From: Gari tellinella
Taxonomy: Eukaryota > Mollusca > Bivalvia > Cardiida > Psammobiidae
Reading direction: 5' to 3'
NCBI GenBank assembly: GCA_922989275.2
Contig: OV277864.1
Span: 21,587,550-21,651,549, forward strand
Length of the DNA stretch: 64,000 bases
The translations under genes and the position numbers were made by a program. Positions 23,801-38,800 of this stretch are shown here, in pieces. The notes under the pieces are model-generated. The model did no database searches. It was not told the origin of the DNA and was given only the letters and a program-made list of their open reading frames with translations. How positions within the stretch are numbered: position 1 is the stretch's first letter; each line of letters opens with the position of its first letter.

Positions 23801-26800
23801 TTGAAAATGTATAGATTCTCCCTCTTAACCCATAACCCCACAGCTGGTTTCTAGTTTTGAAGATAGATGACCTCTTAAAGCAGGTTGAAAGTAAAGCAGA
23901 ATGCGCCATAAGGCGCATTCTGCTTTATTTTCAGCCTGCTTTAAGCTTCCAGCTGCTAGAATATAGAAATTATTTCTAATATTAAATATTTACAACTGTA
24001 TAAATTGGAAATATTTTCTTCAGTGGAGGGATAAATTAGAGGCGTATTTATGGGGTAATGAGTATATAAATGAGGCCCTGTTGATCTCGATCAAACAATT
24101 TAGAAGAAAAAAAATCTGTCATTTTGCTAGTCACATCAGTTCTAAGTTCTAACCCTCTTCAAGTGTATTCAATAGACACTATTTGATGTATTTATTATTG
24201 TAAACTTACTTCTCCCTTGTACAAAGATATATATTACACCACTATAAATAGCTGACCTTTAAACTCCCAAGTGCGCTACTATGATTATTGTGCACACAGC
24301 GGAGTAGCCTGTTGAACCATGACAAGAAAACCTGATAAACAGTGTGATAAAGATCTGTCCCATCTACCAGTCTGAACTAATGAACTGTGTAATATTTCAC
24401 CTATAGTACAACTACTGATTTGAAAGCCTAGCAACAGTTCTGTTTGTGTTTTCTTTGATCCCCATAGACTGATAGCAACTAATCAATATGGCTGCAGAGG
24501 CATGATTTTTCCAGCCGACAACCACCACTGAAGATCTATACCAGTGGTGACAGTCAAACCTTTATTCAGTGTCTATACATTAATGATCCAGGAAGGTTTC
24601 TAAACGACAAGAGATATGGAGAGGAAAAGTAATGAAGCTTTCTGAAAACATAATTATGTTCTGCATTAAGATGTTGTCTGTTCTGAAGTATGTCTGCATA
24701 TATTTTCATCAGAATCAGCTCAAGTATCAACACAGGTTTGACTGTTTAACTGTATACAATGTACGTGTACTTCAGGCTGGCAGCAAATGAACAGTGCTGA
24801 AGTGTGAGGCTTCAAATATCAGTGGAGAAGACATTTCTTTCCCCTTTAACTCCTTATCCCCTGAAAATTCCAATGGAAAAACACAGTTTTTAACTTTACA
24901 ACAAAGGCTGACCCATTTAAGACTATTTATGTTTGGTTTTGTTGTTTTTTTTTTTATATAATATACAGTCGAACTTCGTTATCTCGACTCGATTATGTTG
25001 AACATACCCGTATTCCAAAGTTAAAACGTGGCTTAGCCACATTTAAACTTTGAAACACGGGTATGTTTGACTTAACCCAGCATGAAGTAATGTAATTCAT
25101 GTATCTAACTATCGGATAATTCGAGGTTAGCAAGTTCGAGATATCGAAGTTCGACTGTATTGCAAATTTAGAAACAGTGAAGTTCTTGATTAGAGAGCTT
25201 CTGCAGGAGCCCTCTAAATCAGGGGTTCCATTTGTTTGCATTAGACAGATGTACCCTTCACAGGTACACTTTTGGCAAAGGATGCATATATGCGTCACTA
25301 AATAAATGCAAGTTTTACTCATTGCAATAATTACGCATTGCAGTTATGCAAGTTTTATTCATTGCAATAACACCTAGAAAATAATAGTTTGTCTAAGTAT
25401 TCATTTTAATCTGAATGAAAAACAGTTTGGAGCCAGCTTGATTAGACACTGTGTTACCCGGCGTCTGATCTGGCTTCAAACTACTTGCACTAGAAATAAT
25501 AGCTTAGTTTTAACACCTTTATATTCACTGTACGGAAAGTTTTGAATATGGAAATGATTTCTTTTGATATATATTCATGACTGTATAAATTGAAACTATT
25601 TTCTATAGTGGAGAAATAAATGCATAACAAGAGCCCCATGGGGCATATTCGCTCACCTGAGAATAGCTGAAAAATGGAGAAAATGATTTATGTCCAGGAC
25701 TGGGTCATTTTTTATCCAAGGGGCATAATTTGAACATTCTTGATAGAGGACCTGTAGATGATGCTATGTGCCTATTATCTAAGATCAGGGTAGTAGGGTT
25801 TTAGACAAGAATATTTTTTTAAGTTTCCATTGAAAAAATCTATTTTAAGCTCATGTGACCTACATATTATGCAACAGACTGTAACCATTTGAACAAACTA
25901 GGTAAAAGACATCTAGAAGTGTCACCATGTCAAATATCAAAGCTCTGGCCATATTAGTTTTAGAGGAAAAGACATTTGAAAATTTCACTATATAACTCTA
26001 TGTAAAACTGTGACCCCGGGGCGGGGCCAATTTTGATCCCAGGGGCATACTTTGAACAAACTTGATAGAGGACCTGTAGATGATGCTATGCGCCAAATAT
26101 CTAAGCTCTCGCCCTTGTAGTTTCAGACAAGAAGATTTTTTACGATTTCCTTATTTTTTTTACTTTGGTTGCCATCAACCAGAGTTCTACATTGTTTTTA
26201 ATTCTTTGAACAAATTTGAAAGAGCTTGACCCAAGGATCATTCCTGTAAAGTTTGGTTGAAATCTGTCATGCGATTTAGGAGGAAATGTCATTTGAAGCA
26301 ATTGTTAACGACGACGGACGGCGCACAACAACGGACACAGGGCCATCCCAATAGCTCACCTTAGGTGAGGTAAAAATGTGTATTTATGGTAATTTGTTAC
26401 TGTAACCTGTCCTTATGATTGTTAATAATAAGTATACATGTATGACAATATGCATGATGACATAATTTCAGTCTTGCTTAACCCTCTACCCTATAACCCA
26501 TTTCTAGTGTTGAAGACAGGGGGTTGATTTTAGCTACTATCTGCTAGGATATACAGGTTTAAGAAATATTTTTTATCAAGCATATTCATAACTCTATAAA
26601 TTGAACCATTTTCATGTGTAAAGGAATAAAATAAAGGAGTAAAAAGGCATATCTATGGAGTAATTGGTTAAGTGAGGCAGGGCTGCCATTTCTCCGGATT
26701 TTTCCTAAATCTCAGGATTTTTCCCCAGTTCATGGTAGCTTAAAGCAGGCTGTAAGTAAAGCAGAATGCGCCCTAAGGCGCATTCTGCTTTATTTACAGC

Positions 26801-29800
26801 CTGCTTTAAGTGGTCGCATGTCAACAAAACAAGAAAAAGGCTATGGGGTAAAGGTACGATTCTTTAAATCGCACTTGAAAAATGCAAATTTGGAAATCTT
26901 AGGATTTTTTATTTCAATTTATGGCAGCCCTGGTGAGTTAGTACTGTATGACCTATAATGTACACCAACTTTTCACTGTAAATATGTACCATGACAAAGG
27001 CATTCACTTATTATTGCCAAGTGTTTTACATGATGTTGGATACAGTCAAAACTGCACTGAATGGACTTCAAAACAACATTTAAGGTTCGATGGCTGATTA
27101 ATCATTATAAATGTTAGCAAAGTGACAATCAATCAACAAGTCTCTTTAAATGGAAACTATCCATATTACATAGACTCTTCATTAAACAGATATATCTGTC
27201 TTTAGAGACCTGTATGCTTCATTACTGAATGGTCGCTCAGCACAGGCTGTCTGAGCCTCATGAGTCATTATTAAGTTACTAAGTCCAAGTATCTCACATG
27301 AACAGTGTTTCATATTGAACATTACCCCTTTGATTTTAACTGAGACTTTCCTCCTCAGAAGTGCCTTAATACAGCACCTGGTCTACTTATTCCTCCGGAT
27401 ACGTCCGATACCAGCTTAAAGAAAGAATGCAGATTTCTGCTTGACATTCATTTTGCTTTAAAGACATCCCTAGATGACCTTTCGATCATAACGCCTTGCC
27501 AGACAATTTCCTTGCAATAATCATGGATCTTATGGACATGTCGCTAGCAAAGAACCATTGAAGCTTCTCGTGTGAGACTCTACCTTTATATTTGATAGTT
27601 TGGTTAGAAATAACCATCGAAAATCACTAGAGCATGAGTATAATCTGGACCTCACCAGGTAAACTGAGATTGTGCTGCACATGCTTTGTCAGTTACATTG
27701 ACACCTCCAGAACAATGGGCTGGTGGTCCCTCTATGGACTGAGGAAAAGTCTTTAACCCATTACCTCATAGCCTGTTTCTAGTTTTGAAGATATGCAACC
27801 ACTTAAAGCAGGTTGAAAGTAAAGCAGAATGTGCCTTAAGGCACATTCTGCTTTACTTTCAGCCTGCATTAAGCTACCTTCTGCTAGAACATAGAAAATA
27901 GTTCTTATTATTCATATTCATAATTGTATAAATTGGAACTATTTTCATCAGTGGACTGGAGGAATAAATGAAGGGCATAAAAAGTGTTTTTTATGGGGAA
28001 ATGGGTTAAGCAGTATCTGGCTCTAAACACAGAATGATGTAATTTAATTTGTACTATTGCCTATGGAGGAAAATATTTAGATGAATTTACATACTTAAAT
28101 ATGTACTGGCATTTACTTTGCTAGTTCACAATATACAACTGATTTGAATTTCTGTCTGGTACTAAGAATGCTACAGTCATCTTATTACAGATGTTATATG
28201 GGTTTGACTTTACCGAGCTGAAATAAGTTTTTGATGGAATAAAACAGGACTTGACATTTACTATTTTCAGCTTTTTAAAAACTTATTTCAAAGACAATAA
28301 TGACAGTCTCCTGAATGGGAAAACATATAATACAATATTATTATTTAGCAACCATTCATTTACCCATTACCCAACAGGTACACATTTTAACATATTTAAT
28401 TTATTCCTCCACTGTAGAAAATAGTTCAAATTTATACTAGTCATGAATACAATGTATGTACCATAAGCCATATCTTCCAAATTCTAGCAGATGGTAAAGT
28501 AATGCAGAAGGTATCTTCCGCTTTACTTTTAACCCACTTGAAGTGATCAATTGTCTTCAATACAAGAAACACGGCTAAATGGTAATGGGTTAAAGGTGCA
28601 CTAGGATCTCTTATCAAACAGGGCTCCAGATAAGAGGTAGTTATTTCAACAAATCAAACATTTTCTCACTTATTCAGCACCAAATCCTATGGTGTTACTA
28701 CTCATTAGAATCACCTCTTCGAGACGATTCTAATGAGTAGTGACACCAAAGGGTTTAATTCAGAAATAAAGATTTTAGTTTTTGAAAAACTACCCTTATC
28801 TGGTGCTCTGTCAAAGTTTATTGTTTTAGCAAGACAGAAGTAATACAGAAAGATCCTGTATGAGATTTCTGTATTACTTTAAACATTCTACATTACCCTA
28901 GCAACCAAGCAAGTCATCTCCAGAGCAACAGATAAGGGTAGTTTTTCAAAACTTAAAATCTTTATTTCTGAATTAAACCCTATGGTGTCACTACTCATTA
29001 GAATCGTCTCTTCGAGACGATTCTAATGAGTAGTAACACTATAGGATTTGGTGCTGAAATGAGTGAGAAAATGTTGGATTTGTTGAAATAACTACTTCTT
29101 ATCTGGAGCCCTGCATCTCTACCCCTTTTGACTAAAAATGTTAAGGCATTAAGTGGTGGCTTAAAACAAGATGAAAGCACAGTTGACAGCTTACTTCTTA
29201 AAAAGCTTTCTGCTGTCATTTGGAAACGCTTTAAGCTGTCAGCTGTTTCCACAATGGATATTTGTAAGCTTATGTGGAGGAGCAGATAGAGGTTTAGTAA
29301 GGTTCCATTACAGCAAGTTTCAAACATTTAATTTATATATTCTCCTGGCTTAACCCTTTGAACCATAGTCCCGCATATAGGCGTCCTTTTCAAACAGTGT
29401 ACATGTAAATAGTACACTTGTCCTATCCAAACAGTGAAGACCCAGATCAGAGGGCTCCGAAAGGAGCCCTCTGATCAGGGTCTTCACTGTTTGTCATGAT
29501 GCCAAACATTGACAAAAACAACCCTTGAAATTCAGAAATGGACTAGACTAAAATGGAAACTGGAATTGTCCATTGAAAGTTTCAGGGAGGAAAGAGTTAA
29601 GCTTTCATTTACAACACAGCCATTAATTGTATATATAGATCTCCTTTTCCAATTTGAATGGTTTTATAACGTTAGCAATATTTATGGTAACTAGTGTAGG
29701 TGTATTTATTTAAGTACTCAAGTACTGAACTCAGCAAAACAGGTTTACAGTAAAACCCTGTTGTTTAGCAGCTACTAAACACATGATGAATTGGCAAGTT

Positions 29801-32800
29801 TAAATAAAGGGAGCAGCATACATACATATGTATGCAGGACAAAAGTAATGCAGAACACACAAAAATGAGCCTTCTGCATTATTTGTGCATGCATTGCATC
29901 AAGCAACAACTTGTCTTTGCCGACCCCCATGCTTTATAATAGAGAGTCTGGTTAACACAAATTTTACTGTATAATTATACAATTACTGTATTTATAAAAA
30001 CTGTACCATGCTACCTCACTGGAGTCACAACAAATAATGTATTATTGTTGCTTTTTAGACAGGTGCAAGATTAAACTCTTTGAACCCTAGTTATATGCAA
30101 ACAGCATACCTGTAAAAAGTACACTAACTCTTGTCCTATGCAAATAGTGTAGGCCCTTATCAGAGGGCTCCTTAAGGAGCCCTCTGATCAGGGTCCACAC
30201 TGTTTGTCATATCTTTTGTAAAAATAAACCCTTAACAGTAAAAAATGGCCCAGGACTAAATTGGAAACTAGAATTGTCCATTTGAAGTTTTAGGGAGGAA
30301 AGTGTTAATGGGCAATTAATGCAGAAAACTTCTCTCAGCAGCTTTCTGTATTCCATACTTTTGCCCTGTATAAAGCAGCCATCTGCCTGAAAAGACCCCT
30401 TAAATCCTTAATGGCTGATCCCTCAACAGAAGTACAAATTTAATACAGTATATTATACATTTGTGTATCTAATTATATGCTTCACCTATTCAATCTCCCA
30501 CCCCCATTTCTCCTCCTATCATTTATAAACAGTCGACCTGAATTATTACTGGTTGAAACTGGATTGTACTAACATGTAACCCTTGTATTGTAGGAAGTTA
30601 GTCCTAAAAACACTATTTGCAAACAGTGTAGACCCAGATCAGAGGGCTCCTATAGGAGCCCTCTGATCTGAGTCTACACTATTTGTCAGCCTTTTAAGTA
30701 CTATGGGACACACCCCTCAAAAGATAAAATAAGTCCATTTTTATCAAATATTTTGAGAGTTCAGTTTGAGAAGTATAAGGGGTTAATATATACTGAGATA
30801 TCTATTCATTTTTGTCATACATTCCATTATTTTTTATCTTATACATTACAGTATCACTAAACCAAAGCAAGTATTCTGTTTCACAAACATGTACATGAAA
30901 CAAGTCTCCCTTACAAGTCATATACCAAAGAACAGTTACTCTCTTACAATCAAACTTTTTGAAATAGGAGTATTCCCAAAGCTTTACTCCTTACATCTGC
31001 ATCAACATCCTATGATGTGCTAATGAGTAGTCACACTATAGGTCTTAGATATAAAGTCAGAGAACATCTGAAATATTCAGTTTGCTCCCTCTGATCTCTT
31101 TACCCCACATCTTGTTTCTTGAGCTGAAGACAGGTAATTACTTCAATCTGCTATATAATTAAGCTATCATCTGCTAAGATATTAGAAACTAATTTTCTTA
31201 CAATAGTATACATGATACTGATCACTGTGTGTGTACAGTACTGAACCTTAATAAATTAAATTGATAATCGCAAGCGAATTGCCATTGAATTGCAATCGAA
31301 TCGCGCGCTTCAAAAAACAAATCCTACGTTTGAATATTTTAACGCGAATTTTCCGAAGCGGTTGTGACAAAAATGGAATCCAAAATAATAACGGAGGCAT
31401 ATTTGCGAACATTTGTGAGATACACCATTCAAGAAAACTCACCCGAGGGTAAAGTTAATACTTTGAATCGCAAGCAAATTGCCATCGAATTGGAAGCGAA
31501 TTGCCATCGAATTGCAAGCGAATCGCAAAAATTGTTAATTTAATAAGATTCAGTACTGTACTAATAACTTTAGTGGAGGAATAAGTTAAATCCATAAAAA
31601 AGCCTATTGGAGTAGAGGTTTATCTAGAGCACTGACAATTTCATCCCAATTTATTACAGACTTTGAGCGCATTCAACCCTTTCTTTATTGGTTTAGGGAA
31701 GTTGAATGTTGTTGTTGTTGGCGTACCTGTGCTTAACACTCACAGGAAAGCTTGGTACAAACATTGTCTGTCAAGCTGGAGGATTACGTGCATAGCTGTT
31801 TTCAATTACCTCGCCATATAGGCAGCCATGCTCCGTCTTCAGAGGATTTTAAATACCCAATAAAGGGTATAGAGCTGCTATTGAATGAGATGAACCATAT
31901 TGGCGCACTCCACTAAACCAGGCCAGTAACGGAGCTGAACATAGCTTCTCATGAGCAACTCCATTCTGACAAAGTTAAACTTTAAGATGATTTGAGATCG
32001 GTTCTCTCTGCTCAAAAGGATAACAACTTTTTTCTATTGGCCCCATTGGTTTGTTTCATTTCTTACCTATTGTGTTAGTGTGAAGCAACTGAACACTGTA
32101 CAATGCCCAGTGAAACACACAACTAAGGTAAGAACTTCAGCCAAGGGCCGAGGGAAGTTGAATAAACCCTAACTTAACCTTTTCTATATTTTGTATATGG
32201 TCATGATTACATCTTATCCCTATCCAGTATCTGGGTCACAAATAGTATTATGTACAAGACAGTTAATCTTGGACATGTCTCTGCATCATTAATCTGTGTG
32301 CAGGGCTCCAGATAAGAGTTCACGTAAACTAAACAAATGTTCTCTCTCATTTCAGCACCAAATCCTATGGTGTTACTACTCATTAGAATTGTCTCAAAGA
32401 GACCACTTTATGCAGCCATGAATAAAAGAATAATATGAATTCCATAAGAAATATCTTCTACAGTCAAGCATGTGGTGGTATCTTAAAGCAGGTTGAAAGT
32501 AAATCAGAATGCACCAAAACTGCTTAACCCAGTACCCCATAGCCTGTTTGTAGTTGTGAAAATAGATGACCACTTAATTATGTATCATAAGATTTTTTTC
32601 TACATCCGAGCAGTAGGTTGAGCTTAAAACAGGATGAAAGTAAAGCAGAATGCGCCCTAAGGCGCATTCTGCTTTACTTTCAGCCTGCCTCAAGCCGTCA
32701 CCTATTTCCAAACTAGAAACAGGCTATGAAGTAATGGGTGAAAGCAGGTTAAAAGTACAACAGAATGCGCCTTATGGCACATTCTGCTTTACTTTCAACC

Positions 32801-35800
32801 TTCTTTAAGCTATTTGAAAATATTTTTTATGCTATATATATTTATAACTGTATAAATTAGAACTATTTTCTTCAGTGGATAAATAAATTTAAGGCGTAAA
32901 AAGGGGTGTTTATGGGGGAATGGGTTAAGGTACATTCTGCTTCACGTATAATGAACCTGCTCTAGGTGGTAACCTGTCTTCAAAATTAGAAATAGGCTAT
33001 GGCCTTAATGATTACGGGTTAAGACAACTTGGAGCCGTGTGTCTGCATCTTTACAGTCAGTGTGGGTACATACTGATAAAATTATCAGCAAGCTGGTGTG
33101 ACTAGAACAGATCTTCATTACAACACCAGTATGCAAGTTAACCCTTACAATGCACAGTGAAAGCTCAATAATCATTTGCAAACAATCTGGATACAGATCA
33201 TTCCACTGCATCTGACCAGGTTTCAAACTGTATGACACAAGTTTGTATCCATGTTTCTTAGGTCAAAATGGCCCTGGCTTACTTTAAGAGAATATATTAA
33301 GCAGACAACAATTAACAGCAGCAAAAGCTGCAATCAACTACACACTGAGTATATAGTACAGGTACATGTATGTAGTCAGTCAGCCCATAGCTACAGTGGA
33401 GAATCTTTTATTCTTTCCCGTTTAAACGCAAACGTACGCAAACGCAAAGCGCTAAAACGAAGAAAAAAACAACTTTTGGACAATTCTGATATTTCATGTT
33501 TATCTTGGTTGCAAACAGTTTGGAGCCTGGTCAGACGCCGGGTTACCCGGCGTCTGATCTGGCTCCAAACTGTTTGCACTGCAAATAATAGTTTTAGCGT
33601 AAACGCGTTTATTGGGAAAGAATAACACATTCTCCACTGTACCTGTATACAGTCCCACATCAGCAACCACTGCATTGGAACATTGGTCATACATTGATTG
33701 CTTAATTGCAGGATGAAAGTAATGCACTTAACTTCCTGGAGAAGCTTACTGCATTACTTTTGTTGACCAATTTATAGCAATCTTAAAGGGTACAACTGTC
33801 TCTTAATATTATGAATGGTTCCTGAACACGGGTTTCACTGTGCATCTTACAGCTGTCATTTTACTGATGATACAAACATGATCTTAACCGTCCTCCAATA
33901 GCTTGTTCCGGTATTGAACACAGATAGTTGCTCAAGGCAGGCTGACAGTTAGGCAGAAGGCATATCAAGGAGCATTTTGCTCTACTTTCAGTTTGTTTTA
34001 AGCTCGGAGGAGTTTAAGCTACCATCTGCTAGCCTAGGATATAGAAAATATTTCTCATGGTGCACATTATATTCATGGCTGCACAGATCCTAAATTGAAG
34101 GATTCACTGATGGTATTACTTCTTTGAAACTAGCTAATTAGGATTTACTTTATAATTATCTACTTTAAGATGCCACCTGACTTTAAAGATCAACCTACAG
34201 TATTCATTTGGGTGCTAGTACGGACAAATAACGGCAGAAATTGGAATGTAAGTCATTGGTAGTATCTTCAAGGGTACACTGTGGAGAGGACATTATTCTT
34301 TTTCCTTTACAAGACTAAACACAATTAAAAATTGAAAATGGTTCCATGTTCTGCCGAGGCCGCGTATCTGCGACATTGTTTCTAAAAAATTAAGATTGTC
34401 GCTTTTATTTTCGTCCCGGGGCGACAATTGTCGCGGTCGAAATGTCTGGGGCCGAATATTGACTGGGGCGTGAAATTCTCACGAGTTAGCGATTTTCACG
34501 GTGCCTGCATCAAATTTACTCGACTGGTTCTATAATTATTACTGAAATAAATAGTACGCGACACGGCAATGGATAAACCAGTCATATTATTAAGCGTGTA
34601 TGTCGTCAAGCGCAGGAAATTTAAAAATGGCGTCACCCGTGAAGAAAAAGCCGAAAACAATTTTAAGTTTCTTCAAACGGACAGTCAGATAATGCCGATT
34701 TATCGTCCGGAACAACTTTTGAGCCCTCACCCACTACTTCCGAATCCCGATCTTCGCTTTTAAAGCATGCAGAACCGCAATAATCGAGGGGAAAATGGTA
34801 ACCTGATTCCTCTAAAAAGGCTCATCGTCAGTTTCAAGATAAGGGGTTAGGCGATTATTCAGGAAATATAGTGGGATGGGAGATTGGAAACTTTGATTTA
34901 AACAAGGCTCTGAAACATTTGAAATCATCCAAAGCAAGAAAGCTCTTTCAATGACAGGTTATACCATGCATTAAAGCACTTTACTTTGAATGTTTCTCCT
35001 TTGTCCCCCTTTTTTTGAAAATGTCGCCAACTTTTCATGCCCACCGAGACATGTGTCCCCAACTTTTGGATGTCTTGGCAGAATGTTTAAAATTGTAGAT
35101 AATTAATTCCGATCTGAGTGACAGATAATTTGGAGCCTGATCAGACACCTGTGCGGACAACACACAGCGAGTCTGATCAGACTGTAAGGAATGGACATAA
35201 GGTTGCTCTTTGTTGGGTATTTCACTATACAAATGTAACATGTTTATTTGGCAAGCACAACATATATTCTCAATTACAGAACTGGTAGCCATGCAATACC
35301 TTAGGTAGTTTTAGTTCTTTTTTCAGTGTCACTGAATGCTGACCCATTACTCCAAACTGGTTTCTAATATTAAACTTTTAAAGATAGATGACCACTTAAA
35401 GCAGGTTGATAGAAAAGGAAAATGCATCTTAAAGTGCATCTTTAAGGTGCATTTTGCTTTACTTTCAGTCTGCTTTAAACTACCATCTGCTAGTATATAG
35501 AAAATATCTTTTATAGTACAAATGTACATCGTAACATGTACATAATACATATTCATGACTGTATAACGTAAAACTGTTTTCTTCTGTGGATGAATAAGGC
35601 CTAAAAAAAAAAAAATGTGTGTTTCCGGTTTCCCGACCGACCCTATTTTTTACCCCCGACCCTAAAGTTTTTAAAGAAAAATTAAAAAAAATAAAAAAAT
35701 AAAAAATTTTTTTTTTATTTTTTTAGGAGAATTTTGTTTGGTGAGGGGAAAAAGATACGGGAGGGGAAGGGGGCCGTTGCCTGTTACAGAAGGGAAAAAA

Positions 35801-38800
35801 ACCTGTATTAAAAGCAAACACACATTTTTTTTAAATATAATATTTATTTGATGCAACTTTTTTGCAATGGACTATTTCACAAAATTATATTATACTTATG
35901 AAATACCTCACAATTTAAACTTGCAAATCAAGATAAATCATTTCAGACACTTTGAATGTTGAATACAACAAGAGCAAGGTCATTATTTGTCGTATATATA
36001 TATATCCTTTGATTGTAAAAAAAAAAATCCGCATAATACCCTATATAAAAACTTTTTAAAAAATAAAAACTTTTTCCTACCGACCTACCCTAAAATTTTG
36101 AGAGGGTGAAACCAGAAACACACATATTTTTTTTTAGGCCTAAATTAAATACATGACAATGCATATAAATGTCATAAAGGGTTAAAATCATTGTTCTATG
36201 CCTCTGAAATTTCTCTTCATGTTCCTACCAATATCTGATAAAGAGACAGAAAACTTGTCTTTTATTATGCTAGGCAGTTGCTTTATGCAAGCTGAAAGGA
36301 ACATTCACCTCTTATATGATACCACCATGCTTTAAGTAGCTACCAGTATTAAACATTGAAAGAAGCTTCGAAGCCCAGAAATGTTTTTGTAAAACATGGA
36401 TGCCCTGCAGCATGCTTGACCATAACTGCAAACAATTTGTTAACCCATTACATCATAAATACACCTTTGCTTCAATTTATAAATTCATGAATATGTATCA
36501 TCAAAAATATTGTCTAAATTCTAGTAGAAGATAGCTTAAAGCATGTTGAAAGTAAAGCAGAATGTGCCTTAAGGCGCATTCTGCTTTACTTTCAACTTGC
36601 TTTCAGTGACTATCTTCCATACTAAAAACAAGCTATGGGGTAATGGGTCAATCAGTAACTGGCCTAAATGTAAGAGCTTTACCAAAGTAACAGAGGTCAA
36701 ACTCACCAAACTGCAAGGCAACAAGACTTATAACGCATGTGAAGTTGCATGACCCTAGCTGCAGTTCTTACTAACTATGTAGTAGTATAGTCAGTATATA
36801 GCCCAATTAAATGCAGAAACTTAACCTTGGTACATACATGAGTGAACGTACAGACATGGGTAAGTAGCATTCTATGCCACACACTGCAATGACACTTACG
36901 TGACTATGCCACACACCATCCTGTGACAGGGCATAAAAAGGGGTTAAAGTACATGCAAAACTGCGTTTTGGGACACTGGTCCATTCAGAACTAACAGTAT
37001 ACACACAAGGTTTAAAGAAGTTGCTGGTGTATTTTTTATTTTAAAGTCAATTAATGCCTGATCAAATTGCCTATGTTTAAGTTTTGATAATTACGAGTTG
37101 AGGAAAACCCTAGTTGCCCTTCATCCACTGTTTCAGGCACCGATCAGCAAACTAGGTAGAATCACCAGCCTTCTGCAAGCCAGCTGGAAGGTTTCCCCAC
37201 ATAAAAATAGAGAAGGGCTCTGAGTCACTCTAAGTTTCAGAGTCATACAATTATAATTTTTGTTAACATGTATATACAGAATATCTATCCTAACCCTATC
37301 CTAAATACTCTTTTTTCAGTAATTTAATTTAATCCATTGATTCTATTTATTCATATGTTGGATGTTTCTGCTTCATCGCAAAGCCTTTGTCAACATACTA
37401 AGAAGTCAGTAGGTTTTTTCTTCTCAATGTGACAAATGTGTTGAAAAAGTCTATGCGATAAAGCTAGAATATTCAACACTTAATGTGATCTGGACTTTCG
37501 ACACAAGGCTAAGGGAGTAGAACCCAACACTAGCACTAACAATTTTTTGGTTATATGGAGACATTGCCTGTAGGCCCTACATTACCAGACATGAAATGAA
37601 TGCCCTGTGACATTGACCTTTGGCCATGAGAGTTGAACGGAGAAAAATGTATTCATTTGGTGAACATCTGCAAAATTATTTTGAAATCCATTCTCAGATA
37701 CAGAAACTACAGACTGGACACAATATTCATGATAACGGAACATGGGACTTAAATGTGACACATTTTTTTATGTCTGGTGAACCTTAGTGCCAAGTTATTA
37801 CAAAATGCATCAACTCATTAGGAATAACAGATCAGACACACAATTTGTGACGACGTAATCAAACTAATCATACTCCTGACCTTTGACCCATGGACAAGGG
37901 AGTTGTATCAAACACATCGTGTTTGGTTAATATTTGTTTTACCAGAAATGAAATTTGTGACAATGTTATCATTCCCTTTGACCTTGACCTTGGACTGATG
38001 GGATTATCCTGCATAAAGCAGTAGCCTGTGTTTAGCTTGTGATTGCCATCAAACACAAATTTGACAGTGTTGACATTAGCAATCTGGTGATAATATGACA
38101 CCTGCACCTCTTTAACCTATTCCCCCATAGAAGTGACTTTTAGCGTATTTAATTTACTCCTCCGCTATTACCATTACAAATATTTTATATAGCCTAGTAG
38201 ATTTTAGCTTAAAGCAGGCTGAAAGTAAAGCAGAATGTGCCTTAAGGCACATTCTGCTTTACTTTCAACCTGCTTAAAGTGGTCACCTGTATGCAATACT
38301 GTTAACAGGCTATGAGGTCAAGGGTTAAAGTTTGTCTGAATAGGTCACTCAGGACTACAACAGGGAAGAATACATTATTCTTTCCTTGAAAACTTCATAA
38401 GCTTAACCCTTAGCCCGCCAAATAAATTGTCGTCTGCTATATTTCTCGTCTGCTTCAAGTTTCAAAGTGCTTCAAAGGTGCTCAAAATTGCTGAAAATGT
38501 TGTCTGAGTGTCAAACAGCTTGGATCCGGATGAGACGCCGAGTTACTCGGCATCTCATCCGGATCCAAGCTGTTTGCAGATGGAGCTATAGTCGTGAGTG
38601 GCAGGCTATGGGTTAAATAACTATCTCATAAGCAAACATTTAGGAGCATAGCAGGTTATTTCTCTGTCTAATCATTATCAAGCTCCAAACTGTTTGCCAT
38701 TCAGACTCAAATAAATTGATATTTTACCAAAAAACATTTTTTGCACATTTAATTGCATTGCATGATTTTTTAATTGCATTTCATTTAAACAGGTCAAAAT

